64,000 bases of DNA from Glandiceps talaboti (GCF_964340395.1 NC_135549.1:8709342-8773341); one strand, 5' to 3'. Counted from the stretch's first letter, positions 26,401 to 64,000 are shown. Made by a program: numbers and translations. Notes: a model not told the origin generated them from the letters alone.

Positions 26401-29040
26401 CTGTGATATTACTATCTATATTACTATCGTATCTCTTGTCAAAAGGACAGCGGTTCATCTTGTGGTGGTGTTCATTAGTTTGGATTGTAGTTTTGGACTT
26501 TAGGAAGTGTAAGTTTTTAAAAAAATAATAAAAAACACATTTTTGGACCCAAAATCCACATCTCTGATGAGATCATTTTCAAAACAAATTCATGTGCATA
26601 AGTATCTCATAGTATATTGTCATTGTGCCAATTTTGAGAAAAATCAGTTCAGTCATGCCTGAGAAATGACTCTGGACAGAACCATGGACACACGAACAGA
26701 ACCTATATTCTATATAAGACCTGTCCGGTGGGGACCAAAAAACAAAAGGGGTCAATTATCAAACTCATGTGATATTATTTGCCATGATAAATGTACATTA
26801 TATAAACAACATTTTACTAATTTTATGACATTTGTTTTGCACTGAACAAAGTCTCTTTAGAATGTAAAGCGCAAATTAAATATGAATTACCAACAAAAAA
26901 TATGTAATACATATTTGTGCATGACATTTCATTTGTTTTAAATCAATATTCCAAAATAATTAGATTGACCAAACATTGTCCAAAACTGGCATGGAGGTGG
27001 AAGAATTGGTGTGCATACATCTACTTCAAAACAAACTCATGCAAAACAGACGAATTGGTGATTAGTAGGGTGCCATGACACTTTGCATAGACATTTATCT
27101 GTACATGACAAATATTTCCTATATATTTTTACTAAATTTTAATGGTAATAAGGTTAGTATGGAAAAACTAATGTATGCGATTTTCATGTACATGAAAAAA
27201 AGAACATTGTCATGCTATATGTTACAAGATTTAATTAACATATGCAAGCATGCACCTTTATATCTATTGCAATAATTATGCTAACATGTTAGTTAACAAA
27301 ACCATTAGAGCGATAGCACAAACTATACTTTGACTGATGTTTCTTTCTTGAAGAAACGTTTTCGTTTTAGCTGCGCTGCAGCCTTGGTCTCTGTAAATGA
27401 TCCTGTTAAATTAATGAAACATCTGCACTTTAGTAAGGGAGCCTTCAGTAATTACATGGGGGGGGGGGGTCAGCACGCACCTGTACTCTAAAATGTGACC
27501 CTCCCCTTATCCTCATTTTTAAAATGTGACACCCCCAAAAAAAACATTCTAAAACTTGGCCCTTACCCCATGACATTTTGCATCCCCGGCAATATTTTGC
27601 ATTGCAATATACATGTAACTGTTGTTTACACATGTATGTATGATTCTTTATTGAAATGTACACATATATTAGGGAGTTTTCAGGATGTTTAAGACAACCA
27701 TAGCTATAACCCTCCCTTTTTGATCAAATCACATCACATCATAAATTGAAGGGTTGTACATTACCTTCCACAGGCTGCATATAACCTTAAACCCATCCCC
27801 TCTTATCAGAAATACAAAAAAGGATAGTGTCAAAAAGAGAATAACAAACTGCATGTGACACCTCTCTACACATAAAACAATTTGCAGTACTCCCCTACTA
27901 TACATGAATTTTTTTAAAGTACATGACAGAAAATAAATGACAGACTAATAGATTCAGCTCCAATACTGTGAAAAAAAATGTTCAATTGTGGACTAGAAAA
28001 TATATATTCATAACATTTTCACAGTATGGTCTCTATGGGGTTATGGTAGTGGTGAGAATGATGGTGGTGGTGGTGGTAAGGGGGAGGCTGTGGGTGATGT
28101 CATTGGTGAGAGTGGTGAGGATTTGGCTGTGGGTGATGGTAGTGGTGAGAGAAACTATATATAATCTTATTTACTACTCAGGTTTGTTGAAATGTGGAGA
28201 AGGTAAGAAGTTCCTCTCTTGTTTTATTCTTTGTCCTCATTTAATATTTGATGTTTAATTTTGTTATAATTTTATGTAGTGTTTGTATATGTATTTCATA
28301 ACCATCAAAATATACTTAATCTTCAACAATAGTATTGCTGAAATTATATTTATTGTTGTTTATCAAATTAATTATATATGTTCAAGAGTATTTGTTTAAA
28401 GTTTATATTTATATTGACATCATTCATATTTTCAGTATCCATAATTTATAGTTTGACACACTATTGCAATGGATGACAAGTTCATTTTTGTTACAATAAA
28501 CATGTCATAAAGATAATTTAAACGTGTGTCTCATACATTTGATTTTTTAAAAACATATTGCAAAATCCGACCAAGACATTCACCATATCTTTAAGTAGTA
28601 GTACCCCCCCCCCCCTCACATAGGTCCAATATTTTCAAGTACCCCCTCACATGTGCCATATATTTTCAAGTACCCCACCCACCTAAAAATCCCCCCCCCC
28701 CCCCCAAGTCGTTGTTTGTGAATGCAGCCTAAAAGTGATACAGTGTGATACAGACAACGGAAATCTTACTTGCAGCCTTTGTTCGTAACGGCAGAGCAGG
28801 TGTCATTTGCATTCCTGGAGATTCCCCCACCTCTCCAAAGAACTGCAGGTGGGTGCTGGGGACAGACCCCTCTGTTTGCAGTACTCTATGCCGCCCCTTC
28901 ATCCAGCCCTTTGGGTTGTATGGCGTGCCTTGAAACTGCCAAGGCAGCCCAGCCACTTCAACAATGTCCCCTTTTAGGAGACGGAGATCTCCCTCCTTTT
29001 CAGGGGAGAAGTTATGGGTAGCCTTATACAGGTACACCAT
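13328..29040 (-). CDS. SH3-HECT fusion E3 ubiquitin ligase, G2E3-like
   Basis: Coding exons in order: 29040-28770, 27390-27329, 25836-25740, 22540-22322, 21243-21203, 20605-20487, 18070-18017, 17369-17250, 16461-16249, 15341-15080, 14824-14676, 14218-13980, 13575-13328. They sum to 2,094 nt, in frame, 697 residues. Residues 2-66 form an SH3 domain (YLYKATHNF, LLKGDIVEV, GWMKGRH, GSVPSTHLQFFG). A basic KRKRFFKK patch lies at 99-106, followed by an acidic, serine-rich linker (231-327). A HECT domain fills the C-terminus: N-lobe motif EFSGEDAEDFGGPRREL, then GADRVPPLGF, and catalytic Cys665 in SSSTCDLRLWLP. HECT ligases carry ubiquitin on this cysteine before passing it to substrate. Start: ATG at 29040 opens the SH3 exon. 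An upstream exon ending at 29143 would be non-coding and would hold a short overlapping upstream ORF (ATG at 29180). The start is the least certain point. Confidence 0.82.
15406..16016 (+). mobile_element. Dispersed repeat family copy 3 (both ends present)
   Basis: It starts with TTAGTCCCCGCCAGACAAAG then TCTGGGACAGGGACTTATAG, and ends with CCACCCACAGTCACTAGCGG then GGACTGTGTCATCAGCAATT. It is the clearest short copy showing both ends. It lies in a HECT-gene intron between the exons at 15080-15341 and 16249-16461. Confidence 0.65.
18427..18850 (-). mobile_element. Dispersed repeat family copy 4, fragment
   Basis: Internal part of the family in reverse orientation, with CACTTGCTTACCAGATGATG and repeated 'GTTGCTATGGGTGTGG' phrases. 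It directly abuts the 378-bp tandem duplication. Confidence 0.5.
18851..19606. repeat. 378-bp tandem duplication
   Basis: Positions 18851-19228 and 19229-19606 are almost identical. I count only a few differences, such as GGTATC/GGCATC and GTCCTT/GTGCTT. Each copy contains the same 60-codon open frame, which has no recognisable protein features and is probably chance. The near identity indicates a recent duplication or an assembly artefact. Confidence 0.95.
20370..20402. repeat. (TG)n microsatellite
   Basis: About 30 bases of TG repeats in a HECT-gene intron, about 85 bases downstream (in gene direction) of the exon at 20487-20605. Confidence 0.95.
21118..21175 (-). mobile_element. Dispersed repeat family copy 5, end fragment
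   Basis: Only the 'end B' motif is present, in reverse orientation: ATCAAGTCATCATTGATGAC then CTGCAAGTGACTGTGGGTCA. It matches the left ends of the copy at 22563. Confidence 0.45.
22563..22940 (-). mobile_element. Dispersed repeat family copy 6
   Basis: It begins with AATCAAGTCATCATCGATGG then CGTAGTCCCTACTAGTGATT, the reverse-oriented 'end B'. It includes the CAATAATTGC / CAGTGAA internal phrase shared with copies 2 and 3, and ends at a CACAGTCCCCCC run. It starts 22 bases upstream of a HECT-gene exon (22322-22540). Confidence 0.55.
23369..23510. mobile_element. 142-bp foldback element
   Basis: The sequence is nearly a perfect palindrome. The left arm is AACAATAATGTATGCCCTCC, continuing CAGTCCATAATGGACTCAAG. 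The right arm read in reverse is AACAATAATGTACGCCCTCC, continuing CAGCCCATAATGGACGAAAG. Arms are about 65 bases with a very short loop. Target duplication is not clear. It lies in a HECT-gene intron. Confidence 0.8.
23755..24974 (-). mobile_element. Dispersed repeat family copy 7, long copy
   Basis: About 1.2 kb in reverse orientation, ending with ATAAGTCCCTGTCCCGGACT then TCGTCCGGCAGGGACTAATA. Its internal text mirrors that of copies 1 and 2 (for example 'GACCAAAAAGACACATTTTT', 'CCCTAATTTGCATATCACTG'). Short open frames in it are not conserved between copies. Confidence 0.6.
24975..25384 (-). mobile_element. Dispersed repeat family copy 8
   Basis: Directly adjacent to copy 7 and in the same orientation. 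It ends with CCAATCTATTAGTCCCCATC then CCAGTCTTCGTCATGGGGAG, so two right-hand ends of the family lie 410 bases apart. Confidence 0.55.
25867..25899. repeat. (AAAC)n repeat
   Basis: Eight or so CAAA tetranucleotides about 30 bases upstream (in gene direction) of the HECT-gene exon 25740-25836. Confidence 0.9.
26530..26742 (-). mobile_element. Dispersed repeat family copy 9, fragment
   Basis: The last ~210 bases of the family in reverse orientation: 'TTTTTGGACCCAAAATCCAC' through a degraded terminal ATAAGACCTGTCCGGTGGGG. Confidence 0.5.
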
Positions 29041-29335
29041 ATCTGCAAATGATATACCGTTAAGTGTCATACGATATGTGATACTTCAACAGCAAGAATG
29101 CAAGATTTATAAACGCAGTGGTTAATTCAATGTTTGACTTACCTTAGTTTTAGGGTCAAAACAGCCAAGTCCGTACACATGAAACGAGCGCACGTGTCCA
29201 CAATTTTTACCAAGTTACATGTACTTCCGGGTCAAGACACGTCACTAACATGTGACTTGTGGGGATTCCACTTCTGTACGTCTGGGAAATCGCTTCTGCC
29301 AGGGAAATCGTTTCTGTTGGGGAAATGTCTGACAT

Positions 29336-29553
29336 CGCGGAAATTGCTTTGAACGCCCAGTCATTGAGAGCGCGGAAATTGCTTTGAACGCTCAGTCATT
29401 GAGAGCGCGGAAATTGCTTTGAACGCTCAGTCATTGAGAGCGCGGAAATTGCTTTGAACGCTCAGTCATTGAGCGCGGAAATTGCTTTGAACGCTCAGTC
29501 ATTGAGAGCGCGGAAATTGCTTTGAACGCCCAATCATTGAGAGCGCGGAAATG
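29336..29553. repeat. 35-bp minisatellite upstream of the HECT gene
   Basis: Six full units and one partial unit of CGCGGAAATTGCTTTGAACG plus CTCAGTCATTGAGAG. One unit lacks two bases. The array sits about 300 bases upstream of the HECT-gene start codon, in its presumed promoter region, and each unit carries GCGCGGAAATT and a CAGTCATTGA motif. Confidence 0.95.
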
Positions 29554-29849
29554 TCCTTCTCGTCCACCGTACTTTTCAGTATTGCTGATAAGTTTTACGA
29601 TACGTGGACGTGGTTACTAAGTTTCAATACATGTAAACTGTTAGAAACAACTTGAATGTGCAAAAAACCTTGGAACCTTCAGTAATTAGAAGGGGGCCGG
29701 GGAATGGAAGCCACTTTTTACAAATCGGTTCTCAAGTGAGGGCCATATTTTAGAATATGTGATTAGGGGAGGGTCACATTTTACTTAGCATCATTGTCTT
29801 GTCTAACTTAGCATTATTTAGAGATTTTGGCATCCCATCGCGTGGTTGT

Positions 29850-29931
29850 TGTGATGGTGGTGGTGGTGGTGGTGGTGGTGGTGGTGGTGGTGGTGGTGGT
29901 GGTGGTGGTGGTGGTGGTGGTGGTAGTAGTA
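29850..29931. repeat. (TGG)n trinucleotide repeat
   Basis: About 80 bases of TGG repeats between the divergently transcribed HECT and TRIM genes. The His-rich and Val-rich frames across it are chance products of the repeat. Confidence 0.95.
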
Positions 29932-30251
29932 GTTGGAAATAAACGTCATAACTTTCAACGTGGTGGCAGCGGTAATAAACACTCTTGTAAGATACAATAT
30001 CATAAGACTTATTATGACTTTCCTGAGAATATCAACCAAATGAAACCATAGTTGGAGAATACAGTGAGAGGGCATTCCTCTCGACTTTCTCCACTGTACA
30101 GTGTTAGTTTTGGTTTGCCCAGTAAGCTTATCCGCAATGAGAAATGACGTCAGACGTATCGTCGGCCAGGACAGATGGAGTAAGACAATAAAAATTATAT
30201 GTTCAAGTCACGTAATGTTTACATCCTCACGTGACTATCGCGTGACCACAG

Positions 30252-30257
30252 TATAAA
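30252..30257 (+). promoter_or_regulatory. Possible TATA box of the TRIM gene
   Basis: TATAAA lies 39 bases before the TRIM start codon, just downstream of two CACGTGAC / CGCGTGAC motifs (30230-30246). If used, the 5' leader would be only about 10 bases, so an alternative upstream start or non-coding exon is possible. Confidence 0.3.
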
Positions 30258-30290
30258 GGTTATAATATACGATAAATTCAATGCGATAAA

Positions 30291-32492
30291 ATGGCGTCGA
30301 ACGAGTTGCAATTTCTTGACAAAATTGACGCGAATTTTCTCGTCTGCAGCATCTGTACAGAGCGCTACAAGAAGGCTAAATGTTTACCATGTTTACACAG
30401 CTTTTGTGAATCGTGTCTGAGTAAGACGATCGGTGAACGTGATGTCGTAAGCTGCCCAGTATGTCGCCGTACTTATTCACTACCAGATGACGGTGTGGCA
30501 AGTATTGCTTCCAATTTCTTCCTTGATCGGTTGGTTGAAATGTTCGAGAAAATAGACCAAAAGTCGGATGGTGTTCACTTGTGTGCGGGATGCAAGATAA
30601 GTGAGAGCGTTAACCACTGCATTGAATGTGCAATGCAGATTTGTGAAACTTGCTCTGTGGCACACAGACAATTCCCTGCGACTTGCAAACATCGCTTGGT
30701 GAACATGCATGAATATCTCGCTGCAAAGTCCGATGACCCAGCCTCGGTACAACCTCCGATGTACTGTACTCGGCACCCCGAATACAAAGTCGAATTCTAC
30801 TGTGACTCCTGTGACACAGTCATCTGCCTGAAATGCACAGCAATAGACCACCCTAGACCTCACCATAAGTACAGGTGTATTGAAGATGCGGCTAACGATT
30901 ACAGCAGACATTTGTCCGATATGCTCCACAACCTGACAGTGAAAGGAATCGAAGCAGGCGAAAGCAAGCTGACAGTGGCCAAAGTATCAGAATCGCTAGA
31001 CAAGTGTATCAAGACTGAGAAAATGAAATTGAAGGAACATATTCACAAGACCATCGAAGACTTTTCTCGTCTGGTGGAAGAAAGTGGCAGAAAACTATTG
31101 ACTGAGCTAGAGGGTGAATACGACACACGAAAGATGAACTTGAACGCTCAAATGAAGGAACTTGAAGGAGCTGAAAGTGATTTATCACACGTCAAAGAAT
31201 ACATTGAGAAACTGATACAATATGGAAATACCGCACAGCTGATGTCAGCAAAGAGAGGAATATCAAATCAGCTAGAAGAGCTGCTGAAAGTGAACATGAC
31301 ACTCGATCTTACAGAAAAAGACTTCATGGAGTTCCAACCAAGTGACGATTTCTGTAAAGACAAAAGACTCGGAACAGTTTTAAGTTCTGCAGTGATCTAT
31401 GAAGTGAAAGATGTCCCTAAGTTTGTGAGAGTCGATGAAAATATAACTGTCACCATAGCAACTGAAACCAGCCAGGATAAGATTGATCCAGAGAAGATAG
31501 AAGTTGAGGCCGTACTGACAAGACCTGATGGCACGATGGAGATGGTAGAAGTAACCGATAATAATGACAGGACACTGACTTTGAAAGCTAAAGGAAATGC
31601 TGAGGGTGAACACGAACTGTCAGTACGAGTTTGTAGGAAAGCAGTAAAGGGATCGCCAATTAATGTACCAGTTATAGCTAAGAAAGGGTTGCTATATAAG
31701 TTTGGAAGCCCGGGAAACGGGCTGGGTCAGTTTAATAGAGTCTACGGGGTAACACTGACAGGGAATGGAAACCTCTTAGTTTCTGATTCCTACAATCACA
31801 GATTACAATACTTTAGTCAACGCGGAAATACAAAAAGTGTAATTCAGTTTGAAAACATTGGAAAGGCACTCTGTCCATTCAACGCAGCAGTTTCAGTAGA
31901 TGGCAATATCTTTATCACTGACAAGGCAAACAAGCAGGTAATTGTCTGTGATAAGAATGGTAAACTAATTAGATGTTTTGGCCAAGGAATCTTCACATGC
32001 CCACTCGGGATCGCCATCAGCCCAATTAACGGGAGGGTGTATGTTGTAGATTTAAATAGAAACTGTATTCATATATATTGTCAAGATGGAGACCATGTAA
32101 AATCGTTTGGTCATCATGATGGGCTCTCGAATCCCAGCTTTGTCGATATTGATGATAAAGGCAATGTTTATATATCGGATACATTTAACCACAGAATTAT
32201 GGTATTCAGTGCTGATGGTAACCGCCTGTATTCCTTTGGACGTCAGGGAATGGGGAATGGGCAGATGAACTACCCGCGTGGGATTTGTTTGGATAAATTC
32301 GGCTACGTTTACGTTGTGGATTCTGGAAATTACAGAATCTTGAAATTTGAATCGGATGGTCGATTTATTTGTCGCGTTACTGGTAGTCGATTGGATGACC
32401 CTCGCGGAATCTGCGTCACAGATGATGAACCGTTTGGTAAAGTTATAGTAGCAGATACAGGAAATAATTGTGTTAAAGTATTTGCACAATAA
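30291..32492 (+). CDS. Intronless TRIM-NHL RING E3 ubiquitin ligase (TRIM2/3/71-type layout)
   Basis: A single 733-residue open frame. A C3HC4 RING lies at 19-58 (C19, C22, C34, H36, C39, C42, C55, C58). Two B-boxes follow at about 98-145 and 157-200, the second with CxxHP...CDSC...CLKC and HPRPHHKYR. A coiled coil runs from about 205 to 345. A filamin-type repeat covers about 365-462, ending GEHELSVRV...VKGSPINVPV. Six NHL repeats run from about 466 to 733, each marked by D-x-x-N (DSYNHR, DKANKQ, DLNRNC, DTFNHR, DSGNYR, DTGNNC), expected to form a six-bladed propeller. RINGs of this kind transfer ubiquitin, and NHL propellers bind RNA or protein. Such intronless TRIM-NHL genes are common in marine invertebrates, so no one-to-one vertebrate orthologue is claimed. 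The ATG is in a reasonable context (AAAATGGCG). The gene lies between the HECT gene and the 3' end of the cadherin gene. Confidence 0.95.
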   Translation: MASNELQFLDKIDANFLVCSICTERYKKAKCLPCLHSFCESCLSKTIGERDVVSCPVCRRTYSLPDDGVASIASNFFLDRLVEMFEKIDQKSDGVHLCAGCKISESVNHCIECAMQICETCSVAHRQFPATCKHRLVNMHEYLAAKSDDPASVQPPMYCTRHPEYKVEFYCDSCDTVICLKCTAIDHPRPHHKYRCIEDAANDYSRHLSDMLHNLTVKGIEAGESKLTVAKVSESLDKCIKTEKMKLKEHIHKTIEDFSRLVEESGRKLLTELEGEYDTRKMNLNAQMKELEGAESDLSHVKEYIEKLIQYGNTAQLMSAKRGISNQLEELLKVNMTLDLTEKDFMEFQPSDDFCKDKRLGTVLSSAVIYEVKDVPKFVRVDENITVTIATETSQDKIDPEKIEVEAVLTRPDGTMEMVEVTDNNDRTLTLKAKGNAEGEHELSVRVCRKAVKGSPINVPVIAKKGLLYKFGSPGNGLGQFNRVYGVTLTGNGNLLVSDSYNHRLQYFSQRGNTKSVIQFENIGKALCPFNAAVSVDGNIFITDKANKQVIVCDKNGKLIRCFGQGIFTCPLGIAISPINGRVYVVDLNRNCIHIYCQDGDHVKSFGHHDGLSNPSFVDIDDKGNVYISDTFNHRIMVFSADGNRLYSFGRQGMGNGQMNYPRGICLDKFGYVYVVDSGNYRILKFESDGRFICRVTGSRLDDPRGICVTDDEPFGKVIVADTGNNCVKVFAQ

Positions 32493-32733
32493 AAGACATA
32501 CATATGCCATGTTTGTGCAAAAATGCTTCATGGCATGAAAGTAGTCACTGTGTCTAAAGTTGATAAATCGAACTCAACAAACTCGAGTCATCGTCGAAAA
32601 CCACTGTCCTCTTTATGGCAAGTCGGAGGTCATCAAACTCATCGCCGTAAACAACAAAGTCATCTTACTGCAACGCTAACCGATGTACTGGATTTTCGTT
32701 GCGTTAGCGGAATATTATGTTCAGGCTTCCGAA

Positions 32734-32739
32734 AATAAA
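32734..32739 (+). promoter_or_regulatory. Polyadenylation signal of the TRIM gene
   Basis: AATAAA lies about 240 bases after the TRIM stop codon and is the first canonical signal on this strand after it. Confidence 0.5.
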
Positions 32740-32817
32740 ACACCAAATTTGTATGACAAATGCCATTCTCAGAACAGACAATGATAAACATATTATATCC
32801 ACGATGTATATTCAGTG

Positions 32818-32822
<5 letters not shown>

Positions 32823-32897
<75 letters not shown>
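32823..32897. repeat. (TA)n microsatellite, left half
   Basis: Pure TA repeat directly touching the left end of the inverted-repeat element at 32898. Confidence 0.97.
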
Positions 32898-32900
<3 letters not shown>

Positions 32901-33309
32901 ACACCCAATCTGTGAAATTGCCCAATTCATGAAATGTGCATATAACTTTACCCAGTTCATGAAATGGTCAACCTTATGCAAATGAGAGTATAGATTGTGA
33001 TCTAAAAGGAGCGAAATTAATTTTTTGGGGAAGAGTTTTGAACTGGGGTGTTGATTATCGAACTCTATGAAAAACACAAGCTACACTGAATTATAATAAC
33101 ATAAGAATTGTGAAGTGATGAGTTTGTAAATACATGATAATAAAGTTGTTTGATTCTTATTCTATTTTGTGTGTGTCCTACAAAAGATGCTCATTTCATG
33201 TACTGGGCATATCTTACCATACCCACTTCATAACCTGGGCAACACGATTGACTATTTCATGAACTGGGCAAAGTTACCTACCCATTTCATGAATTCACAG
33301 ATTGGGTGT

Positions 33310-33312
<3 letters not shown>
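32898..33312. mobile_element. 415-bp terminal-inverted-repeat element inserted in a (TA)n array
   Basis: It opens with GTTACACCCAATCTGTGAAA and closes with the reverse complement TTCACAGATTGGGTGTAAC. Imperfect inverted similarity extends inward for about 80 bases through repeated 'CCCAGTTCATGAAAT' phrases. TA repeats flank both ends, so the target was a TA microsatellite, and any TA target duplication is hidden in it. There is no coding frame, so it is a MITE-like, non-autonomous element. It lies downstream of the last recognised exon of the cadherin gene. Confidence 0.8.

Positions 33313-33345
<33 letters not shown>
33313..33345. repeat. (TA)n microsatellite, right half
   Basis: Continuation of the TA repeat on the other side of the 415-bp element. 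Confidence 0.95.
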
Positions 33346-33348
<3 letters not shown>

Positions 33349-33922
33349 AAATATAATATCTTAATCAATAATCTATATGAAACATGGCCATGATGTAAGA
33401 TTTGTTTGTTATTTTCCAACGTCAATTGTATCTCAATCATAGCATGTTTTCTAGTTATACCCAGAGATTAAATTTACCAGTAGAAATGTGAACTCAATCT
33501 TGTCTGTTTTCATTTGTTTTTGATTCACACACACTTAAAACATACAAGTCAGCTGAGATCCGGATGTATGCGACACAATGAACTGTATACCGAAATATGT
33601 TGATATTTCAATGGAACACTTCAATATATAACTTTGTTGTAAGTGCAATACTTCAGTCAAGGTGAAAAATCTCAGATTAAAGAAAATTTCTTACTAATGT
33701 CAATACAATTAAAAACATTTACTACAAAAAGGTTACTTTATATGTATGACCGCGAATATTGTTATTTTTGTTGATGACAGTGTTTATTACAGATTCAGCT
33801 AACGAGTAGGTATATTGCCAGTGAATGCTAAAGTAATGAGATGCATTGGTTAAGGAAAGATCCAAAATGCTCCCTATATCACTCCATCGCCACGAGGGCA
33901 GTTTGTCTATATCAACACTTAC

Positions 33923-62356
<28,434 letters not shown>

Positions 62357-63540
62357 CGTGTGGAAACCGAAAAACCATTAATCATCGCTACATCACAATG
62401 GCATCCAAGACGACACAAACATGATGGCAGATATCCATAGGATAGGGAAACATACCATGGTTATGTTGCCAACGTTAAACGAATCCGAGGTTTGGCTTTC
62501 GGATATCTCAGAGAATTGGTAGAAATGTCGATAAACGCACCTTTTTTTTAAAAGGAACTAGGCAAAGTTGTCATATGTTACATGATGACCAAGAAGGGGT
62601 TACGTCAGTAAAGATGACGGCATGGTTTGCTTAATACATGTACGAATGTTGCTAGTGACTGTCTTGTCAAAAGTTAGTCAAGACAAAAAAACTCCCAACA
62701 CCTGCAAAGCACTCTCCTACAGCATTGCAAGTCGGTTTGTCATGCACGATAATTTGATCAGTTCTCAAAAATAGTTGTTCCGGATGAAAGATATTTGGCA
62801 TGTCGTGTAGTTAAGGTTAGTCAATTATACTGCTTAGGTGACAACTTACACGCGGTGGTTTGCTTTGTTGACATTTTCTGTTGTATCATGTGCTACAATT
62901 GTACTAAATGTCAATAAACCACTAGGGGGTAGGCATTCAACATTTCCACGACCCATTTCGCTTCTTACATGACGATTGTATATTTAATTGTCATATTTTT
63001 TCTCAATATATAACATTTATACTAAACTGGTTAAATAAAAATAAATACATTTCTAGTCAGAGGAATTGATAACTTTTTTGTACTTTCCGTGCGTCAATTT
63101 ACAGTAAAAATCGATAAATTTGAAAGTGACAATGAATGACGACAATGGAAATCAGAGACAAAATTTTTGACCTAAATTGCAATAGGTCACTCAGATTTTA
63201 ATTTCTCAAAGTAAAAAAAGTTTAGTCGATTAATTATGTTAGATATTTCATAGACACATTGCATTCGTAACCAAAGAGGCATAAATAACCACGTTGTTAG
63301 GTTACCATGACAACACAACAGCACGTTGCAGCAACAGGTGGCATTTATCAAAGTGTTAGACATGACATGGTTCTATACAAATGACCATAGAATCGTGTAA
63401 GTGTCACGTATAATGTGCACTGAAAACAAGTACTTCCATTTGAAAGTTCCTCTACGGCGAATTGATAAAGATAGTCTATTCATCATTCGCAAGACTAAGT
63501 CTTATATTTTAGTTTTGATAATTTTCAAACTAAACTTAGA
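62357..63540. other. Upstream flank of the adhesion gene, no gene seen
   Basis: Presumed 5' leader and promoter side of the giant adhesion gene. I see no clear TATA box, exon or RNA gene. Confidence 0.5.
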
Positions 63541-63845
63541 CTACACATACATACATACATACATACATACATACATACATACATACATACATACATACAT
63601 ACATACACACACACACATACATACATACATACATACATACATACATACATACATACATACATACATACATACATACATACATACATACATACATACATAC
63701 ATACATACATACATACATACATACATACATACATACATACATACATACATACATACATACATACATACATACATACATACATACATACATACATACATAC
63801 ATACATACATACATACATACATACATACATACATACATACATACA

Positions 63846-63875
<30 letters not shown>
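63541..63875. repeat. (ACAT)n tetranucleotide array
   Basis: About 335 bases of ACAT repeats with one ACACAC interruption near 63605. The long YIHT and MYVC frames on both strands are repeat artefacts. Confidence 0.98.
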
Positions 63876-63876
<1 letters not shown>

Positions 63877-64000
63877 CAAATTCTTTTATTTCCAACTTAC
63901 ATGAAAATAGCATGTACAGGTAAAGTATTTACATAATTCCTTTACAGAATACACACACAACACCTTGCAAAAAGCTATTTAAAAAAATATATGTAATTGT

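Noticed and set aside
27445-27663. A Gly/Pro-rich minus-strand frame near a (G)n tract
   Set aside because: No splice support and no domain. It sits in an intron of the HECT gene next to homopolymer runs.
29143-29180. An upstream ATG (29180) as the start of the SH3-HECT protein
   Set aside because: Spliced to the SH3 exon it falls out of frame and stops after a few codons. ATG 29040 fits the SH3 domain start.
33720-33827. A possible next exon of the adhesion gene starting at 33827 (minus strand), reading IHWQYTYSLAESV and on to a stop
   Set aside because: Phase would fit, but it has no membrane segment or family match and the acceptor is weak. I left the 3' end open.
63525-63913. Open frames of 112-167 codons on both strands (YIHT and MYVC repeats)
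   Set aside because: They are translations of the ACAT tetranucleotide array, with no other sequence support.

Overview
The window is animal nuclear DNA, very probably from a marine invertebrate. It has multi-exon genes with GT-AG introns, metazoan adhesion and ubiquitin-ligase families, an intronless TRIM-NHL gene, long simple repeats and many small DNA-transposon-like elements. The exact phylum cannot be read from the sequence. A hemichordate, lancelet or lophotrochozoan such as a brachiopod would all fit.

Layout. (1) 138-7978, plus strand: 3' part of a spliced gene for an integrase-core (retroviral-type DDE) protein. Nine exons join in frame to 322 residues. (2) 9335-12683: a 28-bp minisatellite of about 120 units lying between two convergent genes, followed by an inverted-repeat insertion. 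(3) 13328-29040, minus strand: a 13-coding-exon gene that joins an N-terminal SH3 domain to a C-terminal HECT ubiquitin-ligase domain of the G2E3-like type (697 residues). Its introns carry a dispersed repeat family, a 378-bp tandem duplication and a foldback element. (4) 30291-32492, plus strand: an intronless TRIM gene (RING, two B-boxes, coiled coil, filamin repeat, six NHL repeats; 733 residues). (5) 33923-62356, minus strand: a giant adhesion gene. I assembled 26 coding exons, all in phase, from the signal peptide to a membrane-adjacent region. They give about 4,614 residues: two C-type lectin domains, about 38 cadherin repeats and one F5/8 type C (discoidin) domain. The 3' end (expected membrane segment and tail) was not found. 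(6) 62357-64000: upstream flank with a 335-bp tetranucleotide array.

The most notable item is the lectin-cadherin-discoidin gene. Its discoidin domain is inserted inside a cadherin repeat, on a two-exon cassette with the same intron phase (1) at both ends. Skipping the cassette would restore an uninterrupted cadherin repeat. The two lectin domains carry different sugar-type signatures (EPN and QPD). A block of cadherin repeats alternates between cysteine-pair and cysteine-free types. Together these suggest a very large calcium-dependent cell-surface protein for sugar and cell recognition.

The genes do not form an obvious pathway. The integrase-core and HECT genes belong to families I recall as expanded in aquatic animals. 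The rest of the window is dominated by transposon-like inverted repeats, several of them in introns of the adhesion gene.
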